The translations under genes were made by a program, and so were the position numbers. A stretch of DNA of 64,000 nucleotides, from contig JADLSH010000277.1 in NCBI GenBank assembly GCA_016169945.1, forward strand, positions 868,001 to 932,000. The letters run 5' to 3'. The stretch comes from Trachythela sp. YZ-2020 (Eukaryota; Cnidaria; Anthozoa; Malacalcyonacea; Clavulariidae). Below, piece after piece: positions 52,310 to 63,487 of this stretch; position 1 is the first letter of the stretch, and the number at the start of each line of letters is the position of its first letter. Under the pieces are notes generated by a model. The model saw only the letters and a program-made list of their open reading frames with translations, made no database searches and had not been told where the DNA came from.

Positions 52310-54790
52310 ATGCGCTAGTAGTGAGGGAGCCATCATCATATAGAAATGTCCCACACCGATATATACAATTAGTAAAGATTGCACTAAGTTAAATGTGCTT
52401 ATATCGTTGTTTCTGGTTGACTACATCTAGTTTTCTTAGCTAGTAGCATGCTACTGTATGTCCTGGTCGTAAAGATGAAATCAGCAAAAATTCTTTTTTC
52501 AAAATATTGTATATAAACACCACTTCTAGTTTCCTAAAGATATCTTTCAACTAATATCATCTTTCTGTGGAGTTTAACGTGCTCTAAATGTAGTTTTAGC
52601 GGCGAGTTTCATCGATTTGCCGAGAACTAAATATCCCGGGACAAATTTTCCTCGGGACAAAGTGTTCACATGAGGTGATGGAATCATCCGGGTCAGTCAT
52701 TGTCCCCCGGGGACAAGCCAAAATATCGTGTGAACAGCAATAGTGCTGTATGAACGTACCGAGAAATGTTTGTCCCGCGACAAGCATTTGCCCTAGGGAC
52801 AGAAAGTGCTGTCTTAGGTTCATGTGAAGAGGGCCAAAGTTGCATGAAAACATAAGCCATCCGTCAGTCCGCATCCGCGGTTTATCTTAACCCGTGTCAC
52901 AAATGTATTTAACTTGACCTATTTACCGCTCCGAAAATAATGGCCGTGCGAAAGAAGCGGCATAATTTCAGGCTTGTTCAAATTATCGCACTTAGCGAGA
53001 AATTTCGGCTAGTGGTGCTAATGCTTTCTTTTGTTTATATGAGCTGATGACATTGCTTAACGGAAGCAATTAAATGCAACAGCTGGGTGAAATCTAATAG
53101 CCTTAAGGTTGAAAATCGTTATTTTGTAAAAAAATTTTGCAGTTTGTAAAAGAATCTACGGGACCGTTCATTATTGACACAAGATGGGAGACGGGGGCAG
53201 GTTGGGATTAATGAGGGGTGCGGGTGATCGATATTTTAATTAGAACATTTTTGTGGGGGTCGCATGGATTTTTCGTGTTAGTTAGAGAGGGTTGTAGCAC
53301 ATAATTTTTAGAAAATTATGAAGTGATATTTAGTCAAAATCAGATTCTGTACATATTTTATTTACCTTTATATATGACATTTTTATTTACTTCCAGAGAC
53401 CACCGAAGGCAAGCTTCACTACTTTGCACCAAACGCAAATATTTATCGTAGCCTACAATGTTTTTGCCAATGATGGTATCGCTTCGGATCATGTTGTTAT
53501 GAAGCATATATATATATATATACTTACATTACATCACTAATGCAATCATGAAAGATGCATCAAACGGTAAAACAGGATACAATTAGTGGTGACAATAATC
53601 TAAACTTAGTGGTTTAGGATGGATATGAATGGGACAGTGCACACGCGTATTTATAAAGCATGCAACTAAGAATAATTAGTAGAAAGTAAACTTCGTAATG
53701 GCTTAATAATGAGACAGAGAACGAATTTCTTTAACTGAACTTTCCAAATGTTGAAGTCTTTAGAAGCGTGTTAAGTAGGTTTATGTTTACCACAGTTCTG
53801 GTTTTCGGTAGATGCTATGACGATATAGCATAGAAGTCCCCCCTTTGTCAACGTCTCATTCCACTTCAGTCATATGAACAGGCCCTTATAGTTCGCCTTT
53901 ATTTGACGGGACATTGCGGCCGCGCGATTTCTGCAACAGCACTTGATGCGAAATCGTTTGTCAATAGTTAAGTATATCAGCGGAGTGGACGCAGCGCTAG
54001 CATGTGCTCCAACGTGGCCAGCAAAATACGCACAGGAATAATACGAAATCACTTCAGCGCTCATCAGAGCTGCCGTAACACCATATGGGATCCAACATAT
54101 AGAATAACAAAAAACCATTGCGACTGTTTGTTTGTTTGTTGAAGCTGATAACCTTTGTCCTTGATGCTTGGTGTAGTACTTGTTCGGTCTGTTCATGGTG
54201 CTGTTTCAGTTTAGAATATATTTTTCTTAGGGTTATTGAGATAATCGTAGAACTCACAGTGATCCAAATAGTGGTCAAGATTATCAGGGAAACGATGGAC
54301 ACTTTATCGCCAGGAGCTAGCTCTTTTTACGACGCTTTTCGCAAATGTCATCGCCTTGTATGCTCGCGATAATAATACCTGATTGAGCACCGGGTACAAG
54401 CACTAGTGCATGATAGAACGCAACGGGCCGCAACAATTTTAAAGGACAACGAAAAGCCGAGCACTCGATTGCCTGGAAATTTGACTATATTCTCGTACAG
54501 ATTGTAACAGAAAGCAGCCATGGATGTCAGATTATTGAAAAGAGGAACTATTAATCTGGCGTATTATAGAGTAAACAATATCTTTAAGTTTTAGCCGATG
54601 GCAGGGTATTCCCCCTACCCAATAATTCTCCTGCCAAACCTCCAAACAAGGAAAGGAGATTCACGGCAACGATACTCAACAAGAAAAGTTTGTCATTCCG
54701 CTTGCCAGCTGCTAGTTTCTTCAGGACGAGACAAAGCAGGACGATATTTGAAAATAATCCAATGGCAAATACATTCCAACCAAAAATAGT
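52310..54790. repeat. Receptor-containing duplication unit 2
   Basis: Direct tandem partner of 48805-51735, lacking the 49745-50530 segment. It ends at CCAACCAAAAATAG (about 54777-54790), inside the receptor TM1 region, so the unit never contained the receptor start or upstream region. Confidence 0.85.
53862..54790 (-). pseudogene. Receptor pseudogene (second copy)
   Basis: Very similar to the intact receptor but with small indels that shift the frame several times, for example near 54100 (extra TTTG in the AAACAAACAAAC run), 54320 and 54410, and a stretch changed near 54560-54620. The C-terminal TM6-TM7 part is open in 54196-53870 (VFCYSICWIPYGV) and TM5 in 54302-54054. The N-terminus and start are missing because the duplicated unit stops in TM1. 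The C-terminal tail diverges. A dead-on-arrival duplicate. Confidence 0.88.
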
Positions 54791-55202
54791 AATATATAGT
54801 TCTCACTGCTCGCTTCCCCACACAATACCTTTAACTGAGGAGATTGGGGATAAATAATTTTCATGCCCTGCGCGCGAACGTCAGCACATACTTAAAACAT
54901 AGAGAATTGAGACACAAATGTACAATAATTTTGTTAAATAATTTAATCAATAGGATAAATGTTTTCTTTCTCTCCAATACTCAGAAAAACCCTCCAATTG
55001 CCCATAGCAACTTATTGGACCATCGCATGATGTGTAACGTGATTCGACTGCCTTAAGGCCAGGGCAAAATGAGATAAAGGCAGTACATCAAACAGCAAAA
55101 ATAGACAACAACACAGAAAACATCGCCCGGCTTTATTCCAAAGCCGAGGAGTTTTATTTTGCACAGACAACTAAACCATATAGAGAAACATCGCATGTAT
55201 TA
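54791..55202. other. Gene-free stretch
   Basis: No coding similarity recognised. Confidence 0.45.
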
Positions 55203-55580
55203 TTGCTTCACCTAAAACAACAGATCAAACGTTGTTATTATATACTTATGCCTCACCTAAAGCAGTATCTTAATCTCTGTGCTTCACCTAAAGCATTGAA
55301 TCAAAGATCGTTATGCTTCACCCAAAGCAATATCCAAATGTAATGCTTCCCCTAAAGCAATAACAAACAAAGATCGTTTTGCTTCACCTATAAAGCAATA
55401 CCCAAAATGTAATGCTTCCCCCAAACCAGCAATATCAAAGATCGTTTTGCTTCACCTAAAGCAATATCTCAACTGTTACTATTACTGCAACTGGAATCTT
55501 ATAGGTCAAACACTTATGCTTCACCAATGGAACGCGATATCTCAAAGGTGATTAATTGCTTCACCTAAAGCAAATTCTCA
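55203..55580. repeat. Irregular array of TGCTTCACCTAAAGCA hairpin motifs
   Basis: About ten copies or variants of TGCTTCACCTAAAGCA at about 55204, 55249, 55280, 55312, 55341, 55378, 55411, 55447, 55514 and 55556, spaced 30-65 bp. In most the TGCTT and AAGCA arms are complementary and could form a 5-bp stem with a six-base loop. Between motifs are AATATC, TCAAAGATCGTT and CAAATGTAA phrases. Confidence 0.8.
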
Positions 55581-55720
55581 AAGTGTTGTTTGGTGATTGA
55601 CAGCAATTACGCCTCAAACCCTTCCAAAATACTTCCTATCATATTTCTACGGGGAAACAAAAATCAGGAACGGTGCTATTGATAAAAACAAATACTCCAT
55701 GACCCACGAGGGAATTTAAA

Positions 55721-56076
55721 CTAATTGGGACAACACGTCAACCATCCACTACACCCATAGCGGTCATAATACAAAGCATGATTAGTGGAATCGTGCTTAC
55801 TTGTCCTATAGGCAAATAAAACAGCTTTCAAGTGAACGTCCCAGTCGTTTTGATTGTCGTTGACAAATTTCACCAAGGTTGTTTTCAGCGTCTGGTTCAT
55901 TCTTTCATCGAGACCATTCGTTTGCGGGTGGTAAGCAGAGGAAATTCTGTGGTCCATTCCACATAATTCAAAGAGCTTCTGGTTAACTTGATTCACGAAT
56001 TCTCGGCCTTGATCCGACATAACTATCTCTGCAACACCATACCGCGTGATGAGGTCATACAGAAATTCCGCTACAC
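55721..56076 (-). pseudogene. Intron-containing integrase gene, last recognised exon
   Basis: After the acceptor TGCTTTTGCAG the minus strand reads GVAEFLYDLITRYGVAEIVM, SDQGREFVNQVNQKLFELCG (second catalytic Asp) and SAYHPQTNGLDERMNQTL (the NGxDER block with the catalytic Glu). Then VNDNQNDWDVHLKAVLFAYR. This is a retroviral-type integrase core, closest in style to Gypsy integrases and to Ginger/GIN1 proteins. Beyond STNHA near 55770 the family's next block is lost and a stop follows. An intron in an integrase points to a Ginger-type DNA transposon or a host-captured gene rather than an LTR element. Confidence 0.75.
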
Positions 56077-56188
56077 CTGCAAAAGCAGACAATATACGCC
56101 TCAGTATAATTACATAGTTGATTATTGAAAATTCTCCACGCTACGCAAAACCTCGGAGACTCGGAGACTTCTCGGGGACTATGAAGCC

Positions 56189-56309
56189 CATCACAACCTC
56201 GTACCCAGGGTTTCTGCGCTTGTGGCACAAGCACAAAGCCTTGGTACGAGGCTGAGCGTTGTTGAGCGCATGAATGCCTCATCAGCCGAGAAGCCCTGGG
56301 TACGAGGTT
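56189..56309. repeat. Foldback repeat CAACCTCGTACCCAGGG
   Basis: CAACCTCGTACCCAGGG at the left is inverted as CCCTGGGTACGAGGTTG at the right, with a further CCTTGGTACGAGGCTGAG copy in the middle. Confidence 0.75.
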
Positions 56310-56498
56310 GGGTTGTGTCTCACAGTGGCGGCGGAACATTAGTTTGGTAGGGTGGCCCGGGTGCATGCTCCCCCGGAAATTTTTCAATTCTAGAGTCTCT
56401 GAAATGGCCTTTCCTGGGTTCTGGCGAAGATTTGACATGCAGAAACCAGGTTATTTTGTTTATTTTGCATTTCAGGCAGCAAAGAATCTGACATCTTA

Positions 56499-56612
56499 AA
56501 ATTTCCTTTCAATTTCCTTGGTTGAGGCTAAATTTCCTTGCCATTTCCTTGTAAATCTTATTTCCTTGCATTCTTCCTTGCAAAGGCAAAAATTTCCTTG
56601 CAAGTGGAAGCC
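56499..56612. repeat. Degenerate ATTTCCTTG repeats
   Basis: Eight or nine copies of (A)TTTCCTTG in about 110 bp with irregular spacers. Confidence 0.7.
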
Positions 56613-57446
56613 CTGCTCCCTTGACCTTGACTGCATCTTCGCGCGTAATTTTAAATAAGCGTTGTGATTGGTCGAGCTGAAACAATCGGAATGGAATGTG
56701 TTGCTGCTGTAAGCTGGGGAGAACACCTCGTACCCGCGAACTGGCTGCGTAGGAGACTAGGAAAACAATGGATTACGACCGTTTCGCCAACTGTCAGTTG
56801 GCAAAATTCTCAGGTTGATTAGTCGTTCGAATTCATATGCCAAGCAGCTCGCCAACGTCACATGTCGTCATATGAAACATGGATGATCTATCAATGATCT
56901 TAGAAAATTACCAATGTCATGCAGAGTAGGAAAAACGTATATACATTTGGAGTGATACACCCCGCATCCAACATCATTAGTCAAATAAAAAAAACAAACA
57001 GATTGCTGAAAATAACAGATTGCTGTTCGCTCTGTATGTTTCCCACAAACTATATAATCTTTACAAAACTCCCCCCCCCCCCCACCCATTTTAAAGCCCG
57101 TTTTCCACTTGTTCGCGCGACGCGAAAGGAAAACGCACTTCGGAATATGGTTGGATAGCAAAAAACTTCGCCGTGTGAGTCATCGCTGGTAGCCTTTATG
57201 TAAATGGTATACAATCAAAACAGTTTTCAAGGAATTTTAATGACTTTCAGAGCATTGTCTAAAATTATGGAACTGTGATATTTTTGACCACCCTTAATCC
57301 TTATCAAAAACAAGTTCAAAAGCCTATTCAACACGTTTTGTTTCGTTTTTAGACATTTCCTCACAGTCTTTTGATTGCAAAGGCTGCATCTCGTATATTT
57401 TGGTTCGATACCGAAACGACCAGATACCTTTTCAGATTCTACTTAC

Positions 57447-57509
57447 CTCCCGCAGATTTATTTGGTAGGGGTGCAGCTTCTGGCCACTTACTGAAATAGT
57501 CTGTGCATG
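57447..57509 (-). pseudogene. Integrase gene, 3' part of the exon split by Gypsy
   Basis: The minus strand reads DYFSKWPEAAPLPNKSAG and ends at GGAG/GTAAGT in phase 1, which matches the next exon at 56076. The block follows directly on MVT at the other side of the Gypsy element (62843). Confidence 0.8.
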
Positions 57510-57719
57510 TGTAACGTGTATACAATATGTAATGTGAAACCGATGTGGTTTCCGGACAGTGGATGATCTAGACAATGACTTGAGCCGATGACGGGGGAGT
57601 AAACGCGCACCTCAGAGCGAGAGGGTCGCACATGAAAGGCTATAGCCTCTGTAATATAACTGGGAAATAAAGAGTTTAAAACCGAGTTCGTGAAGTCTAT
57701 TGAGTATCGGCACGCTACA
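57510..57719 (+). repeat. Gypsy 5' LTR
   Basis: 210 bp, starts TGTAACGTGTATAC, ends CACGCTACA; AATAAAGAG near its 3' part (57667) could serve as a polyadenylation signal. Confidence 0.95.
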
Positions 57720-57720
57720 A

Positions 57721-57738
57721 TTGGTGGCAGCGGTAAAA
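57721..57738 (+). promoter_or_regulatory. Gypsy primer-binding site
   Basis: TTGGTGGCAGCGG follows the LTR by one to two bases; TGGTGGCAGCGG complements a tRNA 3' end CCGCTGCCACCA, which suits a tRNA-Leu acceptor stem. Confidence 0.65.
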
Positions 57739-57752
57739 CAAAAAACGAAATC

Positions 57753-58619
57753 ATGTCAACGAGCATTCTGCCAACAAAATTCGACGGAGACGACGTTGTC
57801 GCCTGGCTAAGAGAGTTTGATGCATGTGCTGTAGCCAATGGTTGGAAAGACGACGACAAGATCAAGAAATTACCTGCGTTTCTCCGTGGCCGCGCGTCTA
57901 GTCATTTCTACGCCATTCCTGCCGAGGAGAGAGCCACATACGACGCCGCGACGAAGCGCTTGAAACAAGCCCTGTGCCCACCAGTCGAGAGGGAAAATTA
58001 TTATGCCAAGTTTGAGGCCCGAATGCTTCGGAGCGGTGAAGACCCATCAGTTTTCAAGTGGGAGCTGGAACAACTTCTGGAAAAAGCCGACCCAACGCTC
58101 GGTGACGAAGCCACATCTGCACTTTTGTCGCGCCAATTTATGCGTGGTCTACCCAAACCAATGAGAGGTAAGCTTTTGGCTCATAACCCCACACCAAACG
58201 TGAACGAAATGCTAGGCTTTGTTCAGCGTTATCGTGCGATTGAAGAACACGACTCATCCTTTACAACCAACGCCAGCTCCGCAACACCCAAACCGAACGC
58301 CGACATGGACCAACTCGTGGGTCTCATGAACGAACTTGCCACTCGACAGAAGGCGCTCGAAGATCAGATGGCCACTTCAGAACAGTTCTATGCCGCCGCA
58401 GTTAACCAACCTATAAATCGACAGCGATCGAAAGCTACATGTTTTCAATGTGGAAAACCAGGTCACCTTGCTCGTGATTGCCGCAGTCCACGCCAACGTC
58501 AAAACCATTCCAATGTACGGTGCTATGAATGTCAAAGATATGGACATTTTGCTCGCGATTGTGGAAACTATGCACCTTTAAACTTCCAAGGGGCGTCTCG
58601 AGGAACTACAGGCCGGTAG
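57753..58619 (+). CDS. Gypsy gag
   Basis: Uninterrupted frame of about 288 codons from ATG 57753 (STSILPTKFDGDDVVAWLRE; an upstream in-frame extension into the LTR is not needed). The capsid-like part has FLRGRASSHFYAI and FMRGLPKPMRGKLLA. Two CCHC knuckles follow: CFQCGKPGHLARDC (about 58439) and CYECQRYGHFARDC (about 58523), which bind element RNA. Gag coats the RNA in virus-like particles. The pol frame overlaps its end, as in many Gypsy elements. Confidence 0.9.
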   Translation: MSTSILPTKFDGDDVVAWLREFDACAVANGWKDDDKIKKLPAFLRGRASSHFYAIPAEERATYDAATKRLKQALCPPVERENYYAKFEARMLRSGEDPSVFKWELEQLLEKADPTLGDEATSALLSRQFMRGLPKPMRGKLLAHNPTPNVNEMLGFVQRYRAIEEHDSSFTTNASSATPKPNADMDQLVGLMNELATRQKALEDQMATSEQFYAAAVNQPINRQRSKATCFQCGKPGHLARDCRSPRQRQNHSNVRCYECQRYGHFARDCGNYAPLNFQGASRGTTGR

Positions 58620-61600
58620 ACAGCCCCGAAACAAGTAAGCACTGTGACTCTCTTAATGCTAATAGTACTAATGTTTGTAATGAGAGCTTGCCTGCACACC
58701 CATTCGTAACATGTTTCATTGACGGTGTACCGGTCAATGCTCTTCTAGATACTGGATCAATGAAGTCTTTTATTAATGATAACATTCATAATATTCTCGA
58801 TTTTGACTGTATTCTATTAGATAAATCGCAATCACAGCGTTGCACTTCAATTACAGGTGGGAATTAGATATTCAAGGCAACATTGTGACAAGTGTCACTT
58901 TTCCTCATTCTCAACGTAAATATAATAGTTGTTTTCTTGTAAGTAGTAATATACCCTACGATTGTGTTTTGGGATGGGACTTTATTACGCAGCACAAATT
59001 AGGTATTCAAGGGATTTTCGGGGAGGTCGAAGTAGTTTTCAGTTAGTGGGGCCCTATGGGAAATTCCCATTACATGCGGAGCATCCAACAATGAAGGTAC
59101 AGTCGAGCGGAGTTGTGATCACAGAGGCAAATCCGCCTGTTGCTTCCCCCGATGACTCGAGTAAAACCACTGAAACAAGCATGCTTCTTGTCCAATCTCA
59201 GTTGAAAGGTGTTAACAAAGTTATTCTTCCTAAGGGCATTGCAATTCCGGCTCGATCGGAAATAATAATTGACGGTAAGGTGCTGGTGAAAAACATTTCA
59301 CAGGTTGGTATGATATCAGGTAGTCAATCAGATAGTGTTAGACATTTAAAAGGCTTGCATGTAGCTCATTTAGTTGTTACTCCTGTAGGTAAAATAGTGC
59401 CAATTCGAATAGCTAACACTACGGACAACGAAATTGAATTACCACAAGGTTGTAAATTGGCGGAATTTTGTCCTCTAGTCGAGAAAGAGACCGTTGCTAA
59501 CAACAACGATCCGGTTAACTGTAATGCCGTCAAAGCAGATCACGTGGCGTCAAAAATTGATTCTAGTCTAGACCCGGGTTTAAGTAATTCTGAAAAACAA
59601 CAAGTGAAACGAGTGTTAGAAGAGTTTGAGGAACTTTTAGCGGTGAAATTAGCAAAACAAACGTAGCGCAGCACAAAATTGACACCGGTGACAATTCTCC
59701 AATTAGGCAGCGAGCCAGACGAATGCCATACGCATTTCGCGAAGAGTCAAACAAACAAATTTCGGACATGTTAGATCAAGGAATTATAAGTCCTAGCACC
59801 AGCCCATGGGCTAGCCCAATTGTTTTAGTGCGAAAAAAATCAGGTGATATTCGCTTTTGCATTGATTACCGGCAACAATCAGATTACTCGTCATGACGCA
59901 CATCCCTTGCCAAGGGTAGACGATTTACTCGACTCGGTGGGAAACGCGAAGTATTTTTCCACTTTGGACCTAAAAAGCGGCTATTGGCAAATTCCAGTTC
60001 ATCCTGACGATCGTGAAAAAACCGCTTTTATCACGCATGGCGGCTTATACGAGTTCAACCGAATGCCTTTTGGCCTCGCAACTGCGCCCGCAACGTTCCA
60101 GCGAGCCATGGAACTAGTTTTAGCTGGTCTTACTTATAGTATATGTCTTTGCTATTTGGACGACATAATTATATTTAGTAACAGCGTTACCGAACACTGT
60201 GATAGGTTAAGAACGGTTTTAACTCGTTTCCAGCAGCAAAATCTGCGGTTAAATGTGTCAAAATGTACTTTTGCGGCAAAGAAGGTTCACTATTTAGGAC
60301 ATATGATATCCGAAGACGGTATAAGCCCGGTTCCGTCAAAGGTCGAAGCAATCAAGCAAATTCCGGTGCCAAAGACAGTCAAGGAAGTCCGAAGTTTCCT
60401 AGGTTTATCGGGGTATTATCGCCGTTTTATTAAGAATTACGCAGCCATTTCGGCACCTCTGACTAAATTGACCTCAACAACCAGTACAAAACAGTTTGAA
60501 TGGAACCAAGATTGTGAAAATGCTTTTACAACGCTTCAGACATGTCTGTGCAATTCGCCGGTACTAGTCCATCCCAAATTTGACCGAGAATTTATCCTAC
60601 AAACAGAAGCATCGGATATAGGACTAGGTGCGGTATTGTCACAGATTGATGACAATGGCGAAGAACGACCCATAGCATATGCGTCTAAAATTTTGTCCGC
60701 CCGGGAGCGAAAATACTGCACAACAGAAAAAGAAGCATTCGCGATTGTATTTGGTATCCGCACTTTTCGGACGTACTTATTAGGCCGCCCGTTCAAGGTT
60801 ATAACAGACCATAGTGCCTTAAAATGGCTACATAGTATACGTCTTAAAGGACGGTTAGAAAGGTGGGTAATGGAGTTACAAGAATTTCAATTTTCAGTCA
60901 TTCATAAGCCAGGTAAACTCCACAATAATGCCGATGCTCTGTCTCGTCTTGTAGCACCTATTCCTAGCGAATCTCACATGCACGAAAACACAGTCCAAGA
61001 ATGCCAAACTGATACCACTGCGACATCGTATTTACAGGACTCTGTCGAAGATAAACCTAATTGTGCAATAAGCGTTAATCCAACAATTAACTTACGGACT
61101 GCGCAACAAGAAGACCCGATTATTTCTCAAATTATCCAACTTAAAATTAGCGGCACACCAAAACAGAAGCTTGCGACATGGCGACATGACCGTCACTTAG
61201 TAACATTTTGGCATCATTACAAAAGTTGTTTGTTCGAGATGGGTTGCTTTATCGGTCACTTAAGACACGAAATACGCATCCCGATCCGGTTGTAGTTGTA
61301 CCCAAAGCACTAGAAAACGAAATACTTAAGGGTACCCATGATAGCCCATTTACCGGACACCTAGGCGTCACACGAACACTAGACCGTATTAGGAAACGTT
61401 TCTTTTGGCCACATATGCGAAAATCTGTTGAAGATTATATCCGCCATTGCGACGTATGCATCAAAAGAAAAGCGCCAGCGCCGACGGCAAATAGTGGAAC
61501 TGCCCCATTGCAAAGTTTAGAAGTGAGCACACCATTTACATTTTGGGCTTTAGACTATATGGGCCCCTTGCCTGAAACTAGTCGTGGCAATCGCCACATA

Positions 61601-62534
61601 TTGGTTTTAATGGACCACTTTACAAAATGGTGTGAAGCGTTTCCCACTGCAGATCAAAAAGCGTCCACAGTAGCTAAAATACTTGTCGATAAAGTTTTCA
61701 GTCGATTTGGGCCCCCAGTTGTCTTACACTCTGATCAAGGGCGAACTTCGAAAGTAATTTAATGCACGAAGTGTGCGATTTAATGGGAATCACCAAGACG
61801 CGAACAACGGCGTATCATCCTCAATGCGACGGCCAAGTAGAGCGGCAAAATAGGACACTGCAAGATATGTTAGCGGCATTTTGTACAAAACACGATAACG
61901 ATTGGGATTTATGGCTAGACGCAGTAGTTTTCGCCTACAACACGAGTCGACAAGAGTCATTGCAAACATCTCCATATGAGATAGTTTTTGGTCGTACGCC
62001 GAGATTGCCCTTAGAATTAGAGCTAGGCCTCCCACTGAAAGACCCTAGCACACAATCCGAATACACACAGTCTCTTAGGAAGATATTTAAGGAGGTGAGA
62101 GAGGTAGCAAAGGTAAACTTAGAGAGAGCAAGGAGAAACAAATGAAAGGTAATGAAGAGAGAATGCAAAAGTGGCGCCCATTCGGGTCAGGTGAAACAGT
62201 TTACTTGCGTAGACCAAAAGGATGGAAATTTGGGGCCAAGTGGATCGGGCCGTTTGAAGTTGTTTGTCGGTTAGGCGTTGATTATAAAATCAAATCGATC
62301 GAAGGTAAGATTACGGTGGTACATCATGATCGATTGAAGCGTGGTTATGCACCATTAAACTGTGGAGACATTGTCTGCCCTGCGCGAGAAATTGGGGGCG
62401 ATCAGGTGGTTTACAATGTTCCCGCAAACAACGTTCAACCTAATTGCGAAAATGCTCCACATGTCCCTCGGGTTAGGCCTAGGAATCTCAGGCAAGATGT
62501 CCATGCGCCTGATCGGTATGGGTTTGCTGCGTAA
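58620..62534 (+). pseudogene. Gypsy pol with single-base frame breaks
   Basis: Protease: NALLDTGSMKSFIND (DTGS at about 58748-58759) and VLGWDFI. RT: MLDQGIISPSTSPWASPIVL, LDLKSGYWQIPVHPDD, MPFGLATAPATFQRAM and the catalytic YLDD at about 60153-60164. RNase H: TEASDIGLGAVLSQ and ITDHSALKWL. Integrase: HLGVTRTLDRIRKRFFWP with CDVCIK, LDYMGPLPE, LHSDQG and YHPQCDGQVERQNR, then a WIGPFEVVCRLG C-terminal module. Frame changes near 58862, 59660, 59870, 61205, 61747 and 62140; several sit in short runs of G or A. In RNase H the first acidic position reads TEAS rather than the usual TDAS. Otherwise all catalytic blocks are present and in order. Confidence 0.92.
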
Positions 62535-62632
62535 TAAGACTCCCAGAACAAACTCTGTTGTAGTAATTTATATCATTCATAATTCTGTAAATGTACAATT
62601 CTTGTGGGCAAGAATTTTATGTAGGGAGATGG

Positions 62633-62842
62633 TGTAACGTGTATACAATATGTAATGTGAAACCGATGTGGTTTCCGGACAGTGGATGATCTAGACAATG
62701 ACTTGAGCCGATGACGGGGGAGTAAACGCGCACCTCAGAGCGAGAGGGTCGCACATGAAAGGCTATAGCCTCTGTAATATAACTGGGAAATAAAGAGTTT
62801 AAAACCGAGTTCGTGAAGTCTATTGAGTATCGGCACGCTACA
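62633..62842 (+). repeat. Gypsy 3' LTR
   Basis: Identical by eye to 57510-57719 and preceded by the purine-rich GTAGGGAGATGG (62621-62632), the likely polypurine tract. Confidence 0.95.
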
Positions 62843-63046
62843 CATGTTACCATATACTTGTTTCCACGGGGTGTTTCTGGCAGAGGACCAACCAGATCAA
62901 TACCAATTCGGTGCCACACGATGTCTTTAACTTCGATGGGATGGAGGTCGGTGGAACTTTTTCGAGCTCCGTTGGCAAATATCGCAGCGCTTAACTGTTT
63001 CATCGCAATCTTCAGTTATTTTTAGCCAGTAGTATCGTGAGACAAC
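62843..63046 (-). pseudogene. Integrase gene, 5' part of the exon split by Gypsy
   Basis: Begins after the acceptor AATTTTAG (63047-63048) and reads VVSRYYWLKITEDCDETVKR with CDICQRSS (the Cys pair of the zinc finger). After a frameshift near 62945 it continues PIEVKDIVWHRIGIDLVGPL (first catalytic Asp in GIDLVGPLP) and PETPRGNKYMVT, where the Gypsy element interrupts it. Phase 0 at the acceptor agrees with the upstream exon. Confidence 0.78.
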
Positions 63047-63147
63047 CTAAAATTGTAGACAAAATCAGTTAAACAAGCATTTTATAGATAACACTTACTT
63101 GAAGTTTAGTAGCACACCATTATAAACATAAAGAAGGTAGCACAAAC

Positions 63148-63375
63148 CTTATCTCTTGTTTTATCACGACCAAACTACCCTGCAAGTTTGTCGGCGTGAC
63201 AAGCTGTTAACATTTTTTGTTGTTCTTCTACGCTATAAACCCATCTTCGAGGTAGACTATTGCTCTGACCAACATAAAACAAGGCACCATCTTTAAGCAC
63301 AAATTTTCCTGTTTTCTTTCGGATGATTCTTTTCAGGTCTTTTCCAGCATCACTAGGATAGCTCCCGTCACAGAG
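63148..63375 (-). pseudogene. Integrase gene, upstream exon with His pair
   Basis: The minus strand reads CDGSYPSDAGKDLKRIIRK, KTGKFVLKDGALFYVGQ, RRWVYSVEEQQKMLTACHAD and GRDKTRDK, ending at a donor AAG/GTTTGT (63148). CHAD is the first His of the HHCC finger; where the second His is expected there is a TAG stop (about 63178). The pattern is that of Gypsy/Ginger integrase N-termini. An in-frame TAA just upstream near 63378 means the exon starts near here. Together with the stop and the frameshift in the next exon, the gene was probably already decaying when Gypsy inserted. Confidence 0.7.
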
Positions 63376-63487
63376 TAATTAAAAATTTCATCGTAAGCAT
63401 TCTTTTCATCCATCGGCAAGGAGTAAATTTGAAATTAAGACCACGTTAGAAAATATACTGCTGTATCACCGCAAAATAACAACTACA

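Larger units (their letters stand above)
56077..57446. other. Intron of the integrase gene with repeats
   Basis: Bounded on the minus strand by the donor GGAG/GTAAGT (57447/57446) and the acceptor TTTTGCAG/GTGTAG (56077/56076). Contains a foldback (56189-56309), a TTTCCTTG repeat cluster (56499-56612) and a C run at about 57069-57083. Confidence 0.65.
57510..62842 (+). mobile_element. Gypsy-type LTR retrotransposon with identical-looking LTRs
   Basis: LTRs 57510-57719 and 62633-62842 (210 bp each, TG...CA) show no difference that I can find, and a 4-bp target duplication CATG (57506-57509, 62843-62846) flanks the element. It has a primer site, gag with two zinc knuckles, protease, RT, RNase H and integrase in Gypsy order. 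It sits inside an exon of the minus-strand integrase gene. Young by LTR identity, yet pol has five single-base frame breaks. Confidence 0.95.

Noticed and set aside
55203..55580. CRISPR-like repeat/spacer array
   Set aside because: Spacers are short, irregular and related to each other; the host is an animal and there are no cas genes.
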